From: Bubalus kerabau
Taxonomy: Eukaryota > Chordata > Mammalia > Artiodactyla > Bovidae
DNA: 64,000 nucleotides
Direction: 5' to 3'
Assembly: GCF_029407905.1 (NCBI RefSeq)
Contig: NC_073637.1
Coordinates: 45,508,501 to 45,572,500 of the forward strand
Shown here: positions 35,690 through 47,150 of the stretch, piece after piece
Layout of the letters: each line of letters begins with the position of its first letter
Position numbering within the stretch: the stretch's first letter is position 1
Program-made: the position numbers and the translations under genes
Notes under the pieces: generated by a model
Told to the model about the DNA's origin: nothing
The model's database searches: none
Seen by the model: the letters and a program-made list of their open reading frames with translations, nothing else

Positions 35690-36225
35690 AACATTCCTTT
35701 CCTACAGTATATACCCAAGAGTGGAAAACAGGACATAAAAGAGAATTTGCACACCCATGATCACAACAGCCAAGAGGAGGGAGCAACCTAAATGTCCAGT
35801 GAGGGATGAACAAAGAAAATAAAAGATGATAAAGAAAATGTGGCATACATACACACTAGAATGTTATATAGCCTTAAAAAAGATAGAAATCCTACAATAT
35901 GCAATGACATGGATGAACCTTGAAGACATTATGCCAAGTGAAATAAGTCATAAAAAGAGAAATACTACATGATTCCACTTTAATGATCTATCTAAAGTAA
36001 TCAAACTCACTGAAGCAGAAAAGAGAATAGTGGATACCAGGGGCTGTAGAGAAAAAAAAAAATGTGTGTTGCTCAGTGGGTCCAGGGTTTCAGTCATCAA
36101 AATGAAAAGGTTCTAGAGATGTGTTACACAATAAAGTACATAGAGTTAACAATACTATCCTATACACTTAAATACAGTTGTGATAATATATTTCTTGTCA
36201 TGCATTTTTACTACAATAAAAAAGC
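35690..36225 (+). mobile_element. L1 3'-end fragment
   Basis: TATACCCAAGAGTGGAAAAC, CACAACAGCCAAGAGG, GACATGGATGAACCTTGAAG and ACATGATTCCACTTTAATGA are L1M 3' end signatures. Probably the continuation of the element at 33870. Confidence 0.82.
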
Positions 36226-36639
36226 AGTAATAATTATGTTTCCCAGAAAGTAATTTGGCCAAAGGCATGAAAAACCTAAGCATATTCACATCCTTTGTCC
36301 TGTCTCAAGAAATTTATCTTAAAACACTTTCTCTTTAAAGTATTATAATAGCTAAAATAAAAAGCAATCTATATTCCCACCAAAAAAAAAAAAAAGTTAA
36401 ACATCAAATGCTGAAAGAGTACAGTCATCAAAAAATATAGTTTGAAGATACTTTTTTCAATGGTACATTAAAATTATTATCTAGTAGTATCCAAAATGCA
36501 ATATAAAATTGTATATATAGTATGTACAATACAACTATGATGAACATATACTGGGATATTCAATAAAGAAAAAAACAAGGAAACAGGTCTAATAAAAAAA
36601 ATAGAAAGAGAAAGGGAAATGAGGAGGATAGAGAACAGG

Positions 36640-38290
36640 GGAAGGGAAGAAAGCTATATCAACTACATTTCTGTTGGATTTTCATCCAGACCAAGTTGAT
36701 TCTAATGTTTATTTGGAAATAAAATCTGGCAAAAACAGCTAGAAAAACATCTAGTACTAAAAAGAAAAATAGAGTGATCAGGAGAGACTAGTCCTTCCAG
36801 ACATTTTAACATGTTATGAAACCACAATAATTTAAACAGTTTAGTTGCTAGGACAGAACAGGGGGAAAGAAAAGAATACAGAAATTTAGTACTGACAACA
36901 GCAGTATTTCAAAGACCCATTCGTGAGTGAATGGTGCTGGACAATTGAGGAGCCAATTGAGTTGGGAAGGAGGTTAAGATTCATAACTCACATTTTTTAA
37001 TCAAAATAAACTCCAGATGGATGAAAGATTTAAAGGTAAAAAATAAAAACATAAATTCAAAGTGAGGATAGCATCTCTATGAATGATTCAAAAGCTTGAA
37101 GCTATTAAATGAAAACTGCCATCAACTAATATTTCTGCTCAGAAAAAAAATCACCAGAAAGTCACAAAAGGAACAACAAACTAGGAAAAAATATAATAGC
37201 AATTCATGTCATGAAGAAATCAAGAAGAAAAGGATAAAACAATAGAAAAAACTGGCAAGGTATATGATCAGACATGTCCCAGAAAATGAATATAGATAGA
37301 TCTCAAACATATCAAAAGTATAATGGCCTTCATATTAAGAAAAATATATAATAAACACAGCCTGCGAAACATCTTTCCCCCCACAAGAGAAGCAAAGATG
37401 AAAAATGTGACAACACCCTGGCCACATGATAGAGAGAAGCAGATGCTCACACATAGCTGGTGGATTATAACTGGCACCACTTCTATGGAGCAGAATCTAG
37501 CACTATCAAAATTGAACAGTCACATTCTTCTAAGAATTCTTCCTACAGATACACCAGCACATTTATCAAATAATTTGCATACAGATTTATTTGCTGCAGC
37601 TTTGTTTTAATAGCAAAATATTAGGGGAAACCTAAATGTCCCTCAATAGGGAGCAAGTATCATCTGTTTGGTACATAACATGGTACATCTAAAAATAGAC
37701 ATCTACAAATAGCCCTGAAAAATGAAACAACTCTATATAACATTGTGTTGAATGATCTCTAAAATATATACTGTTAGTATATATAGTATATATAGAAATA
37801 TAGAAGTTAGGTGTGAACTAATTTGTGCACTACAGCTTATACAACACACACACTAATACTGTACATATTTAAATATAAGTGTGTATACCTACATAAGTAG
37901 AATCTCTCTGGGTGGATGGAGAAGAAACTGTTAATAATGGTGACATCACTACCCAAGAGAAATAGCCAAGGAGACAGGAATGGAAGGGAGATTTAACATT
38001 TTGCAACCTTTTAATCATTCTGAACTCTATCATGTGCATTAATTACCTGGTCACACTAGTCAAAATGATGCTGCAGAAGGGTATTTTAAAATACTGGGTT
38101 TTAAAGAAGAGGCAAGATACAAGATGACATATTCAGTAAGAGATTATTTTGTGATTTGTTTAAAAGGACAGCTATATGGATGGATACAAACCAACATGCT
38201 AACAGTGATTTTCCAGAATAGGATTATAGGTGGTTTTATGTTCTTTCTCTCCATGTGTATTTTCTGATTTTTCTAAAATGAACAATTCCT
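36640..38290 (+). mobile_element. Ancient L1 material, probably two 3' ends in tandem
   Basis: 36640-37310 resembles L1 ORF2 (ATAAACTCCAGATGGATGAA); 37440-38055 has 3' end phrases (ATTACCTGGTC after CATGTGCATTAA), and 38056-38290 has a second 3'-like end (GGATTATAGGTGGTTTTATG). Strongly decayed, no frame. Confidence 0.62.
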
Positions 38291-39109
38291 CTCAGCCACC
38301 AAGAAGTATTTTTAATTCAAATATTTTTTAACTTGCACTAGACATTAAATCCCTTGATCCCTTGGACATTTATTCTAATAAAAATACACTGCTAAGATTA
38401 TGGTTTCTGGTACCCACCCAGTTTAAATAAAATCTGGGAGAGTCTCAGAAGAGAGATTTTAAAACAGTCAACAATTAAACAGAAATAATTAAACCTACAA
38501 GGAAAATAAAATAATGTGAGCCTCCAATACAAGGACCAGGAGGAGCACAGAAGGTCAGGGGATTTGGGTGTTCTCTTCAGCTGGGAACCTTGAGTGTATT
38601 TGCTTTTATTGTGTACATAGATTATTCTGTTTTGAGATCTCACTGATGGATCACAACCCCTCCTACCACTTAGCTCTCCCCTAGGGACCAAGCAGACTGC
38701 TGCATAGAAACAGATGCAGGAAGTGAATGCAAGTTAACAAAGACATTATCACCATATGGAAAGCAAGACTTGACCAAAGAAACCATGATGCTGAGTGACT
38801 CACACCCAGAGATCTGTGAGCAGACCCTCAAAGCTGTTACCCATTCATTTCTACGTTTATCTGTAAATCAACAACACCTCACCATTTTGTTATTTTGAAG
38901 GCATAATTACCAGGCTGAAATTATAGTGACCTATTATCTGTCACTGTTTCATTGCAGGCTTCCCCTTTCCCCAGTTGTTTCGACCATAGCAGCCTTCCCC
39001 TACCCCCTTAAAATAAAAAGCTGTGGTGGTGTTTTAATTCAAACACAGATAAAATGCTTAGTGGCTAGGTGACTGTCAATATAATGGTGCTAAACTACAA
39101 GTTATTACT
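38291..39109. other. Unique sequence, nothing recognised
   Basis: No repeat family or splice-bounded exon was identified. Confidence 0.4.
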
Positions 39110-39122
39110 AATATAAGAGAGT

Positions 39123-39351
39123 GTGCCCGTGCGCGTGTATGTGCACACGTGCTTAGTTATGTCTGACTCTTTGCAACCCCATGGACTGTAGCCCTCCAGG
39201 CTCCTCTGTCCATGGAATTTTCCAAGTAAGAATATGGAGTGGGTTGCCATTTGCTCCTCCAGGGGATGTTCCCAACCCAGGGACCCAACCCACATCTAGT
39301 GTCTCCCGCATTGGCAGGCAGATTATTTACCACTGGGCCACCTGGGAAGCC
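39123..39351 (-). mobile_element. Bov-tA SINE with perfect 13-base target duplication
   Basis: AATATAAGAGAGT at 39110-39122 and 39352-39364 flanks a reverse-complement Bov-tA preceded by a GTGCGCGTGTATGTGCAC stretch. Confidence 0.95.
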
Positions 39352-39830
39352 AATATAAGAGAGTACTCGAGCACAATTATCTATTCAGCCCCATAAAAGG
39401 CAGTCAGGAGTTTTTTTACATGGTGTATTCTACAGTTAGCAGGCCGCTGCACTTTCAAGGTGGGAAATGGCACACACGTTAAGTGTGCTGAACCCATAGA
39501 AACTCCTAAGAGGCAGTATGTCGTTTATGGTGAATTTTAAATCATCTGATGTTGACTGCTCTCTACATAAGCAGAGCACTGTATACAGAGTCTGGGTATG
39601 GGGGAGGGCACGAAAAATACGCAAATCTCAGACTGATACTGAAAAGCATTCAGAATACAGCGCTGAAATAAAACTGTTCATTTCAAAACATTATAGCTCT
39701 ATTCAATAAAATCAGTAGCAAAGGCTAGATTTTGACAACTTCATATAAGAAGGAACAGATAAGGAGACATTTCAGCAGAGACATGCATTCAAGACAAGTA
39801 GTAGGCCATTTAATTTTGTATCTAGAGGAT

Positions 39831-39939
39831 TTTATTTTCCTGGCCACACTGTGCAGCATGTGGGATCTTAGTTCCCCAACCAAGGCTTCCCTTCATTGGG
39901 AGCACAGAATCTTAACCACAGTACCACCAGAGAAGTCCC
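39831..39939 (-). mobile_element. CHR-type SINE, 5' part
   Basis: TTTTCCTGGCCACACTGTGC, TTAGTTCCCCAACCAAGG and CCACCAGAGAAGTCC; CTAGAG words flank it. Confidence 0.82.
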
Positions 39940-41308
39940 TAGAGTATTTTTTAAAGGGACAAACACAACAAAATCCACACACGTTAAAAAAGTAAGTTAA
40001 ATCCTAAAATATTATGATTTGCTTTTAGGTACTTTGAAAAAAATCACAATTCAGCAGACAATCACAGATTTTGAATAAACCTTATTCTAGCCAACACACT
40101 TTGCTGGTGAACCTGCAAGTTAAAAATCCAGGTTCCCTTCTCACTTTCAGCCAGGAGTCTACATGCACTTGCTCAAGAATTGTCTCCTCTGCTAGCTCAG
40201 AGAACTGACAGATAAACTTACTCTCCACACCCACTGCAGTCTTATCAGCAACTTTGTCCATCCAACCAGAGTTCTGTTTCTTTAAAACACAGAGAAAAAG
40301 AACAGGAGGAAGTGGGAAGCAAATAACCAACTCAGAGGGACTCAGTAGGTTTCAGGGGCTGGAAGGAGACTGGCCCTTGGGCACTTACCTTTCATCTGAG
40401 GCAGTCAACAAACATTTCTAAAAAACTGTGTGTCGTGGGAACATAAAGATGAAAAGACAAAAAAGAGGCAGAAGGAACCCAAAGTATAAGGAAACGCCAA
40501 GTGGTTGTTAAGACTGCCAAGCTATGTAGCCTCAGTTGACCTTGCCCAGGCAGCTAGCTCGTCTTTCATTTAGAGTCTGGCGTCCAAGTTCTCCACTTTA
40601 AGAGGATGGACTCCCTCGCCCTCTAAGAATGACAATTAAATGCAAGGAGTAACATGACTAACAAATATCTTTACCAAAGAATAACATCTGAAAATTAGAG
40701 ACAGAAAAAGACTCCTCTTATAAACCAAGGGATTTATTAAACATGTCTTAGACACATATACACAAACACACACACAAACAGTAATCCTACAATAACCATA
40801 TAAAGTGTATCAGCAAATTGGAATATTACAGAACTACTACTGGCCGTGATTCTTACCAGCCAAACTAGAATACAAAAATCTAATAAAATCAGTCACTCCA
40901 TTCACCTAATTCAAACACTACTAATATTTCATCTACTTTGAGGAGTACCAAACATAGCCACATATTCTAAAAACATCATTATGTTAAATATCACAGCGTA
41001 AGACATACACATGTATGCATGCTCACATGCTGGACACCCTTACTACCCCCATGAAAATCCAGATAGAAAAATACTGACTTATGTGGTAGCCTCTAGGCCT
41101 TCTCCTAACAATAATACACCTGAGACCTGTGAGGAGCTTTCCGACTCAACCATGTAAATGTTTACCATCACCAGGTTACTCAACTGTGGACAAAAACGAA
41201 ATATATGCTTCTAACTTCAAGAAGTTTGAAATCTAGACAATATGTGGACACGTGTATATATGTACATATATAATGTATTACATATATACTGTAAACTACA
41301 TATTGTAT
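39940..41308. other. Low-repeat block, otherwise nothing recognised
   Basis: Apart from the exon-like segment, 40395-40470 resembles a very old repeat (CAACAAACATTTCTA...GAACATAAAGATGAAAAGAC). 41253-41300 is a TATA/TACA low-complexity stretch. Confidence 0.4.
40222..40279 (-). other. Exon-like segment: acceptor, 58 bases, consensus donor
   Basis: On the minus strand a pyrimidine-rich tract (TCCTCCTGTTCTTTTTCTCT) and TTTTAAAG precede the segment, and GTAAGT (40221-40216) follows. One frame reads QNSGWMDKVADKTAVGVE. Joined in phase to the MDRSEQ exon it would reach a stop quickly, so it is not a simple exon 2. Could be a cryptic or alternative exon, or chance. Confidence 0.25.
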
Positions 41309-41508
41309 GGGGCTTCCCCATTGCTCAGCTGGTAAAGAATCTGCTTGCAGTGCTGGAGATCTGGGTTCGATTCCTGGGTGGGGAATATCCCTTGGAGAAG
41401 GAAATGGCAATTCACACCAGCATTCTTGCCTGGGAAACTGCATAGACAGATGACCCCGGAAGGCTACAGTTCATGGGGTGGCAAAGAGTTGGACACAACG
41501 GTGCACAC
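41309..41508 (+). mobile_element. Bov-tA SINE
   Basis: Forward copy, GGGGCTTCCCCATTGCTCAG to AGAGTTGGACACAACGG. 41509-42189 shows no recognised feature. Confidence 0.92.
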
Positions 41509-42189
41509 GTGTACATACGGTATCAAATGAATGTAAGATGAGATTAATTTGAGGAGTTGAGAGAAAGGAAAAGCTGGAAGGCTCCAAAAATCCTATTTTA
41601 CAACTGACCAGAAGTAAACTACAAAACAGTATACATGGAATATGGTTTGATTCGTATGCATGAAGGCAGATACTGGCCTTAACACACACAAAAAATTTGT
41701 GTTAAGACTCAAAATAGTAATAATTCCTATCCCCACTTCCCCAAATTAACCTCAATACTGTTACTTTTATTTAGCCTTTATATGTATATATTTAAAAGCT
41801 TGCCGCGAACCTGTGTTATGGTTAGTGTGGTTACTGTGTTATTATCAGTAAAGATTTCTAGGATGTGGCAATATTTAAATCTGAAAACCTAGTTCTACTA
41901 TGCCACATCGCTCTTAAATAATGTTTACTGGAAGTAATTTCCCTTGAGATACTATTTTCAGAAACAAGTGCAGTCAAAGCTAGAGTAATCAGACTAAGGT
42001 TTTGTGTTGGAGGGGTTTCTCCTTTGATGGATAAAAGAGGACCCTCGCTACGAAAAATTCCCCGCCTCCAAACAAACCTAGAGACACTGCTCCAGAATTG
42101 GGGGATGTTAAATGTTCGCAACCAAAACCAACGCCACGGGCTCAAATGCCACCAAAAATCCTAACCACGTTAAGAAGGAGAGAGCAGAA

Positions 42190-43070
42190 AGTCTTCACGT
42201 ATGGCTGGGAGGGCTTCACGCGCCCCTCGTGCGGGGCCAACCGACCCACCGTCCTCAGTCCCTCAGTTTCCACCGGTCCCAGACCGAGGTGAGCACGGCT
42301 CCCGGGCACCGCTTTTCACCAAAGCGCTTCTCGATCCGCCGCCCCGGCTCCGAACGCCTGGTGCCGGCCCTCCGCCGCCTCCCAGAACCTTCTCTATCTT
42401 TCCCGTCCTCTCTGCAGTCTCCAACACCCGCGCACCTTCGCGCGGTCCCATCCGCCCCCTCCGGGCGCCGGTTCCCGGCAGCCCAGCCCCACCAGGACCC
42501 GGGATCCGGCTCCGGGGACGCAACTGGCGGCTCCAGCACCGCAGGCTCCGCACCTGCCCGGGCGCCAGGCCGCGCGCCGCCGCACCCCGGACCCGGGCCC
42601 CCAGCCGCGCCGCGCCGCGCCGGGCCCCGCGCCCACCCCGGAAGCGCCCGCGCCCTCACCTTGCTCGCTGCGGTCCATGTCTCCCTCCCGCCGGCAGCCC
42701 GTCCCAGCTCGGCCCGCCCGCCCGCCCGCCGCGCCGTGCTCCTCCCGTCCTCCGCCCGCTGCTCCCGGGAAGTCCCCTCCCCCGGAGGCGTCGGGCGCGG
42801 TGGCGCCGCCCGCGCGTGGTGGGGAGCGCTTTCCCGGGGCGTCACCCAACCACCTGACCCCGCGGGCCGGTGCGCTCCGCCGCGTCGGCGCGGGAGGAGG
42901 ACCGGCGGGCGGTGCCGGGCGGCGGGGCGGGGAGGGCCGGGTGAGCGCAGGCTGGAACCCGCCCTGTAGGAGAGGGGAAGGCGGGGACGGCCAAGACGCG
43001 GCAGCCCCGTGGAGGCTGCGTGGGGACCGCGTGGAGACAGGGATGGCGTTACGTCGCACGCACCCTCAAG
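42190..43070 (-). promoter_or_regulatory. CpG-island promoter and 5' UTR of the TPD52-like gene
   Basis: A sharp rise in G+C and CpG spans this block, against an AT-rich, CpG-poor background. A GC box (GGGGCGGGGA) lies at 42924-42933 and a GCCC/CCCG tandem at 42712-42730, only 34-52 bases upstream of the minus-strand ATG and so probably in the 5' UTR. A CRE-like half-site (TGACG on minus) is at 42841-42845. No TATA box is apparent, as usual for housekeeping CpG promoters. Transcription probably starts somewhere in 42700-42950 on the minus strand; the exact site cannot be read from sequence. Divergent transcription is possible but no plus-strand first exon was recognised. Confidence 0.82.
42660..42678 (-). 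CDS. TPD52: First coding exon (MDRSEQ), probable TPD52 short isoform
   Basis: Seen: on the minus strand an ATG at 42678-42676 is followed by codons for M-D-R-S-E-Q and one extra G, then GTGAGG starting at 42659, a consensus donor (AAG/GTGAGG). The exon therefore ends in phase 1. The start has G at -3 and G at +4, a good Kozak context, and sits inside a CpG island. Known: from memory the short isoform of TPD52 (tumor protein D52, a coiled-coil protein linked to vesicle trafficking) starts MDRGEQ in human and mouse, with the next exon completing a glycine codon, which matches the phase here. Inferred: this is TPD52 exon 1 with serine for glycine at residue 4. The frame is open far upstream to 43059, but only because GC-rich DNA has few stops. 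Six residues are short evidence; promoter context, strand and phase add the rest. The next exon, carrying the start of the coiled coil, was not found at lower coordinates. Confidence 0.72.
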
Positions 43071-43786
43071 TTATTTATCATCAGAAGTTTCCTCCGGGGC
43101 GTTGAAGATGCCCTTTCTCTGCCTCCCAGAACACCTACTCTTCTGTGCTTATTGACTGGCAAACGCAGGAAGGTTATTTTCAAATGCCAGTGGCTCCTTT
43201 TCCCTCTCATTCTTCATGTTCTCCTGCTCCCAAAATAATACCCTAGACTGTCTACCAGAGTAGGCCCGAAACAGGTCAAGAGGTTAAAATTGCAAAGAAT
43301 CTCTGGAAAAAATGATGTGGCCTTGTCTTTTTAATAGAGTGCAGGGTTTTAAGTGACAAATTCAGAAGATTTTTCGTGCAATAAAATCGGACTGTTTTGA
43401 GTGCAGGATTAAGGACCACACTCTGAAATGAGTTAAATGAATTAAATTAAGCAAAGGGTAGACTTATCAACAGGGATCTTTTGAAAATATCAAAAGGCTC
43501 ACGTCCATTGATCAAGGGACAGTTTGAAGTTCCTGTAATAACACTTTTCGTAATTAGCATCAACATTCTGTTTGAGTGTTCTGCAGTTACTGTCTTCAAT
43601 GAAGTCAGGTTGATTATTACATAGTTCTAAGGTGGTAGCCCAATTTCCAAGCCATCTGGGTCTAAGAAGGAAGGAAGCTTCCTTGTGTGCTACCTAGAGA
43701 CTCTGGCTAGGCCTCTAGCCCACATTGCCTGAAACATCACAGGAGTTTGGCTGTTGCTACTATGTTTTTAAATTAGCAATAGTTAC
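43071..43786. other. Unique sequence upstream of the promoter
   Basis: CpG density falls off; no upstream exon or repeat recognised. Confidence 0.45.
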
Positions 43787-44056
43787 CTGCTGCTACTACT
43801 GCTGCTAAGTCGCTTCAGTCGTGTCCGACTGTGCGACCCCATAAACGGCAGCCCATCAGGCTCCCCAGTCCCTGGGATTCTCCAGGCAAGAACACTGGAG
43901 TGGGTTACCATTTCCTTCTCCAATGCAGGAAGTGAAAAGTGAAAGTGAAGTCACTCAGCGGTGTCCGACCTTCAGCGACCCCATGAACTGCAGCCTTCCA
44001 GGCTTCTCCGTCCATGGGATTTTCCAGGCAAGAGTGCTGAAGTGGGGTGCCATTCC
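43787..44056 (-). mobile_element. Bov-A2 SINE
   Basis: CTGCTGCTAAGTCGCTTCAG, both BovA monomers, reverse complement, ending GTGGGGTGCCATTCC. 44057-44398 contains nothing else recognised. Confidence 0.93.
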
Positions 44057-44398
44057 AAGTGTATCTGTTTCCCACCTGCATTGACAGCCTCTTCTCCTGA
44101 ACTTTATTCGGTTTATCTCAATCCGATGAGACCTCTCCTCTTTGATTCTGCCTACTCCCACTGCACTTGGCTTCTCTCTTGTAGCACCCACCACTCTCAC
44201 TCATCTCCCAGGCCAGCCTGCCACAGTCATAGGTTTATGTTCCCAGCCCCTCTAGGTTATAACCCAGCAGCTTATGAGCTCCAGGAGGTCAAAGATGGTT
44301 TGGGTCATCTTTTCACTGCTTTAATTATGCCATGCAGTGAATCAATATTATAAGTTTAGCTTTCAGACTAAAATTTCAAAATAAGATAAATTGTGTCC

Positions 44399-44580
44399 TC
44401 AGTCATATCTGACTCTTTGGGGCCCCAGGGACTTTGTCCATGAGTTTCCCAGTCAAGAATATGGAAGTGGGTTGCCATTTCCTACTCCAGGGGATCTTCC
44501 CAGCCCAGGGATTGAAACCGCTTCTCTGAGTTTTCTCATTGGCAGGCAGATTCTTTACCACTAGTGCCACCTGGGAAGCC
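44399..44580 (-). mobile_element. Bov-tA SINE
   Basis: TCAGTCATATCTGACTCTTT to GTGCCACCTGGGAAGCC, with a small internal deletion. Confidence 0.9.
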
Positions 44581-44661
44581 AAGATATTAATATAAATTGT
44601 ATCTACTATTACTAACAATCCAGTGTTTATAACAAAGAAGTGCAATGATATATCTTTTCTT

Positions 44662-44794
44662 TTTAAAATATTTATTTATTGGCCGCATGGCACAGCATAT
44701 GGGATCTTACTTCCCTGACCAGGGATGGAACCCTGCATTGGACCCACTGCATTGGAAGTGCAGAGTTTTAACCACTGGACCTCCAAGGAAGTCA
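44662..44794 (-). mobile_element. CHR-type SINE, 5' part
   Basis: TTTATTTATTGGCCGCATGG, CCCTGACCAGGGATGGAACC and GGACCTCCAAGGAAGTC; CTGCATTGGA is duplicated inside. Confidence 0.85.
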
Positions 44795-44833
44795 CTTGTT
44801 TTTTGCTCTTAAATGACCTTTCAAATGTAACAG

Positions 44834-45056
44834 TGAGGAGCCTGGTAGGCTGCAGTCCATGGGGTCACTAAGAGTCGGACACGACTGAGCGACTTCCCTT
44901 TCACTTTTCACTTTCATGCATTGGAGATGGAAATGGCAACCCACTCCAGTGTTTTTGCCTGGAGAATCCCAGGGATGGGAGAGCGTGGTAGGCTGCCGTC
45001 TATGGGGTCACACAGAGTCGGACTCGACTGAAGTGACTTAGCAGCAGCAGCAGTAT
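44834..45056 (+). mobile_element. Bov-A2 SINE, 5'-truncated
   Basis: GAGGAGCCTGGTAGGCTGCA to CTTAGCAGCAGCAGCAG. Confidence 0.92.
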
Positions 45057-45535
45057 ATTTTTGCATAGGCAGGAAATATAATGTGGTCAAGAATTTTTGA
45101 CTAGCTGCTGCTCAGATAAAGGATTGGAAAGACAATCTCTCTACCTATGAACTAACTTGTGGACAAATAAATAGCACTTGAAAATAACAATGTTTCAAAA
45201 TGTTATTATTCTTATCTTTTTAATTTGCTATACAGTGATGATCCTGTTAATGTGTGTTGGGAGAGAGAAATGACTTGTATTTTGAAGAGTTTGTATGCTT
45301 GTTCCCATTCGTGGCAGAGATGGCTAATTACCTACCCATATCCAACTTTACCATTTTTCTTCCTAAGAGAACTCAAACATAATATGAGGTACCGATGTGT
45401 CCAGCTGAAACACTGACCACTTTAACCTCCCCTGCAGCTGGAGGTGGCTCTCTGACACATTCATGACCAATGAGATATGAACTAGAAACCTTCAAGAAAT
45501 CATTAGAAAAGAAAGATTTGGCTAGATCTTGAGAT

Positions 45536-46135
45536 GATCATTATAAGTGAAGTACTAGATCAGATAAAGAAAGACAACTAGTATATGATATCACTTATAT
45601 GTGGAATCTAAAAAGACAATACAAATGAACATATTTACAAGACAGAAACAGACTCACAGGCATAGAAAGCAAACTTATGGTCACCAAAAGGGAAAACGAA
45701 GGAGGGATACATTAGGAGTATGGGATTGACAGGCTTCCCTAGTGGCTCAGACGGTAAAGAATCAACCCAGGTTCGATCGCTGGGTTGGAAAGATCCCCTA
45801 GAGGAAGGCATGACAACCCACTCCAGTATTCTTGCCTGGAGAATCCCATGGACAGAGGAGCTTTGTGGGCTACAGTCCATGGGGTCGCAAAGGGTCGGAC
45901 ATAACTGAGTGACTAAGCACATGGGATGAACAGAAACAGACTATCATACATAAATAGATAAACAACAAGGATTTACTATATAGCACAGGGGACTATATTC
46001 TGTATCTTGTAATAACCTATAATGGAAAAGAACCAGAAAGAGAATATACATATATATGTAACTGAATCACTTTGCTGTACAACTGAAATTAACACAATGT
46101 TGTAAATCAATTATACCCCAATTTTAAAAAGGCTT
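45536..46135 (+). mobile_element. L1 3' UTR, itself split by a Bov-tA
   Basis: GATATCACTTATATGTGGAA and AAACTTATGGTCACCAAAAG before the SINE; AACAACAAGGATTTACTATA, CTGAATCACTTTGCTGTACA and ATCAATTATACCCCAATTTT after it. Confidence 0.9.
45731..45920 (+). mobile_element. Bov-tA SINE nested inside L1
   Basis: AGGCTTCCCTAGTGGCTCAG to AACTGAGTGACTAAGCAC. TGGGATTGACAG before and TGGGATGAACAG after give the target duplication. Confidence 0.94.
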
Positions 46136-46375
46136 GACAACATTGTTTTTTTTCTTCAGCTTCCTCCTTCCAGCCTAGAAGGGCAGCAGCCATATTGAAA
46201 GCATGAGGAAGAAAGTCAGGTTTGGCAGCGTAGAAAGTCAGAAAGAACCTGGGTATTCAGTAGCATCACAGAGATGTTTCTTATGGGAGAAAAATAAATG
46301 CCTGAATTTTTTAAGCCACTAGAGTTGGCTTCCTGTTACAATGAGAAAAAAAAAAAAATCTAACTGGTACAACAT

Positions 46376-46843
46376 ACCATTTTAAAATTCCCATCCTGGC
46401 ACATACCAACAGAGGTGGATTCATGCAACTCTGTACCTTAGGCAAATATTAACTTTTCTCTACAAGGCTAAATAAGCACTGTTTATATTATAAACAACCT
46501 AGTATATGATAGTTTCCCAAAAGCCTACTTTTCTCTTGTGTCTTCCAGCTACTTCATTTTTTTTTTCTTGACAAATATAATCTGCACTTGTAACTCATGC
46601 TGTGTTATTTCTAAAATGAACAGAGTTTATGTTTTAGCACACTGAAGGGTCTCTGGAGAATGGTTAGCACTTAATCTGAGCACCTGGGTGCATTATGGGA
46701 GCTAGCTTTTAAAAGGCTAGGTACAGGCAAGAGAAACTAGATTTATTTTGTAGTGCTGTTGTTGTTAATGGTAATATGGAATTTCTTTTTTTTTTTTTAG
46801 TTTCTTTTTTCAAATACCCATTCGTTGGTGAAATTTCTACCAA
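46376..46843. other. Unique sequence beside the inverted duplication
   Basis: T run at 46788-46799; otherwise nothing recognised. Confidence 0.4.
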
Positions 46844-47112
46844 CCAGAGTCTGTCTTCCTGCTGGAAAATATGATCACTTTTCCAAAATTGTGGTATCAT
46901 AGGCCTTTAGTGGTTTGGCTGATCAGAGTGCTAGAACTGCCTTTAGAGTTTGGGTTGATAGACTCAGCAAATAAAAATGCAGGACCCCATTAAGAATTTC
47001 AGATAAACAGTGACTAAATTCTTAGTGTAAGCATGTCACAAATATTGCAGGGGATGTACCTATACTATAGCATAATTTTTTTTTTTTAACCTGAAGTTTA
47101 AATTGCACTGAG
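46844..47112 (+). repeat. Left arm of a young inverted duplication
   Basis: CCAGAGTCTGTCTTCCTGCT ... AATTGCACTGAG. The right arm at 47390-47664 is its reverse complement with about six substitutions and a few short indels, roughly 97% identity by eye. Confidence 0.95.
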
Positions 47113-47150
47113 TGTCCTGTATCTTATCTAGCAATCCTAGACCCAGGTGA
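46955..47150. repeat. Old palindromic MITE-like element within the left arm
   Basis: AGCAAATAAAAATGCAGGAC / GAGTGTCCTGTATCTTATCT and TTAGTGTAAG / CTATACTATAG are decayed inverted halves around CAAATATTGCAGGGGATG. This resembles a common mammalian palindromic repeat; I am not sure of its name. Most of it is copied into the right arm. Confidence 0.55.

Larger units (their letters stand above)
1..42659 (-). other. Inferred first intron of the TPD52-like gene (extends past the window)
   Basis: If the 42660-42678 exon call is right, everything leftward from the donor at 42659 is intron until the next exon. Reading the minus strand I found no segment encoding the expected coiled-coil region, so the next exon is either outside the window or missed. 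The block is filled by SINEs, BovB and L1 fragments, typical of a long bovid intron. Confidence 0.5.
45390..46375 (+). mobile_element. Old mammalian repeat split by L1 3' end
   Basis: The outer element (45390-45535 and 46136-46375) shows CAGCTGGAGGTGGCTCTCTG, then after the break GGGCAGCAGCCATATTGAAA, TTTTTTAAGCCACTAGAG and TCTAACTGGTACAA. It resembles an old mammalian interspersed LTR-like repeat, but I cannot name the family. The L1 inside is listed separately. Confidence 0.5.

Noticed and set aside
40389..40416. Strong donor (AAAG/GTAAGT on minus) near 40388
   Set aside because: The bases behind it resemble an old interspersed repeat, and all short exon versions hit stops or are under 40 bases.
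42112..42969. Long overlapping open frames on both strands (up to 285 codons) in the CpG island
   Set aside because: GC-rich DNA has few stop codons. The products are Pro/Arg/Ala-rich without domains; only the MDRSEQ start with its splice donor has independent support.
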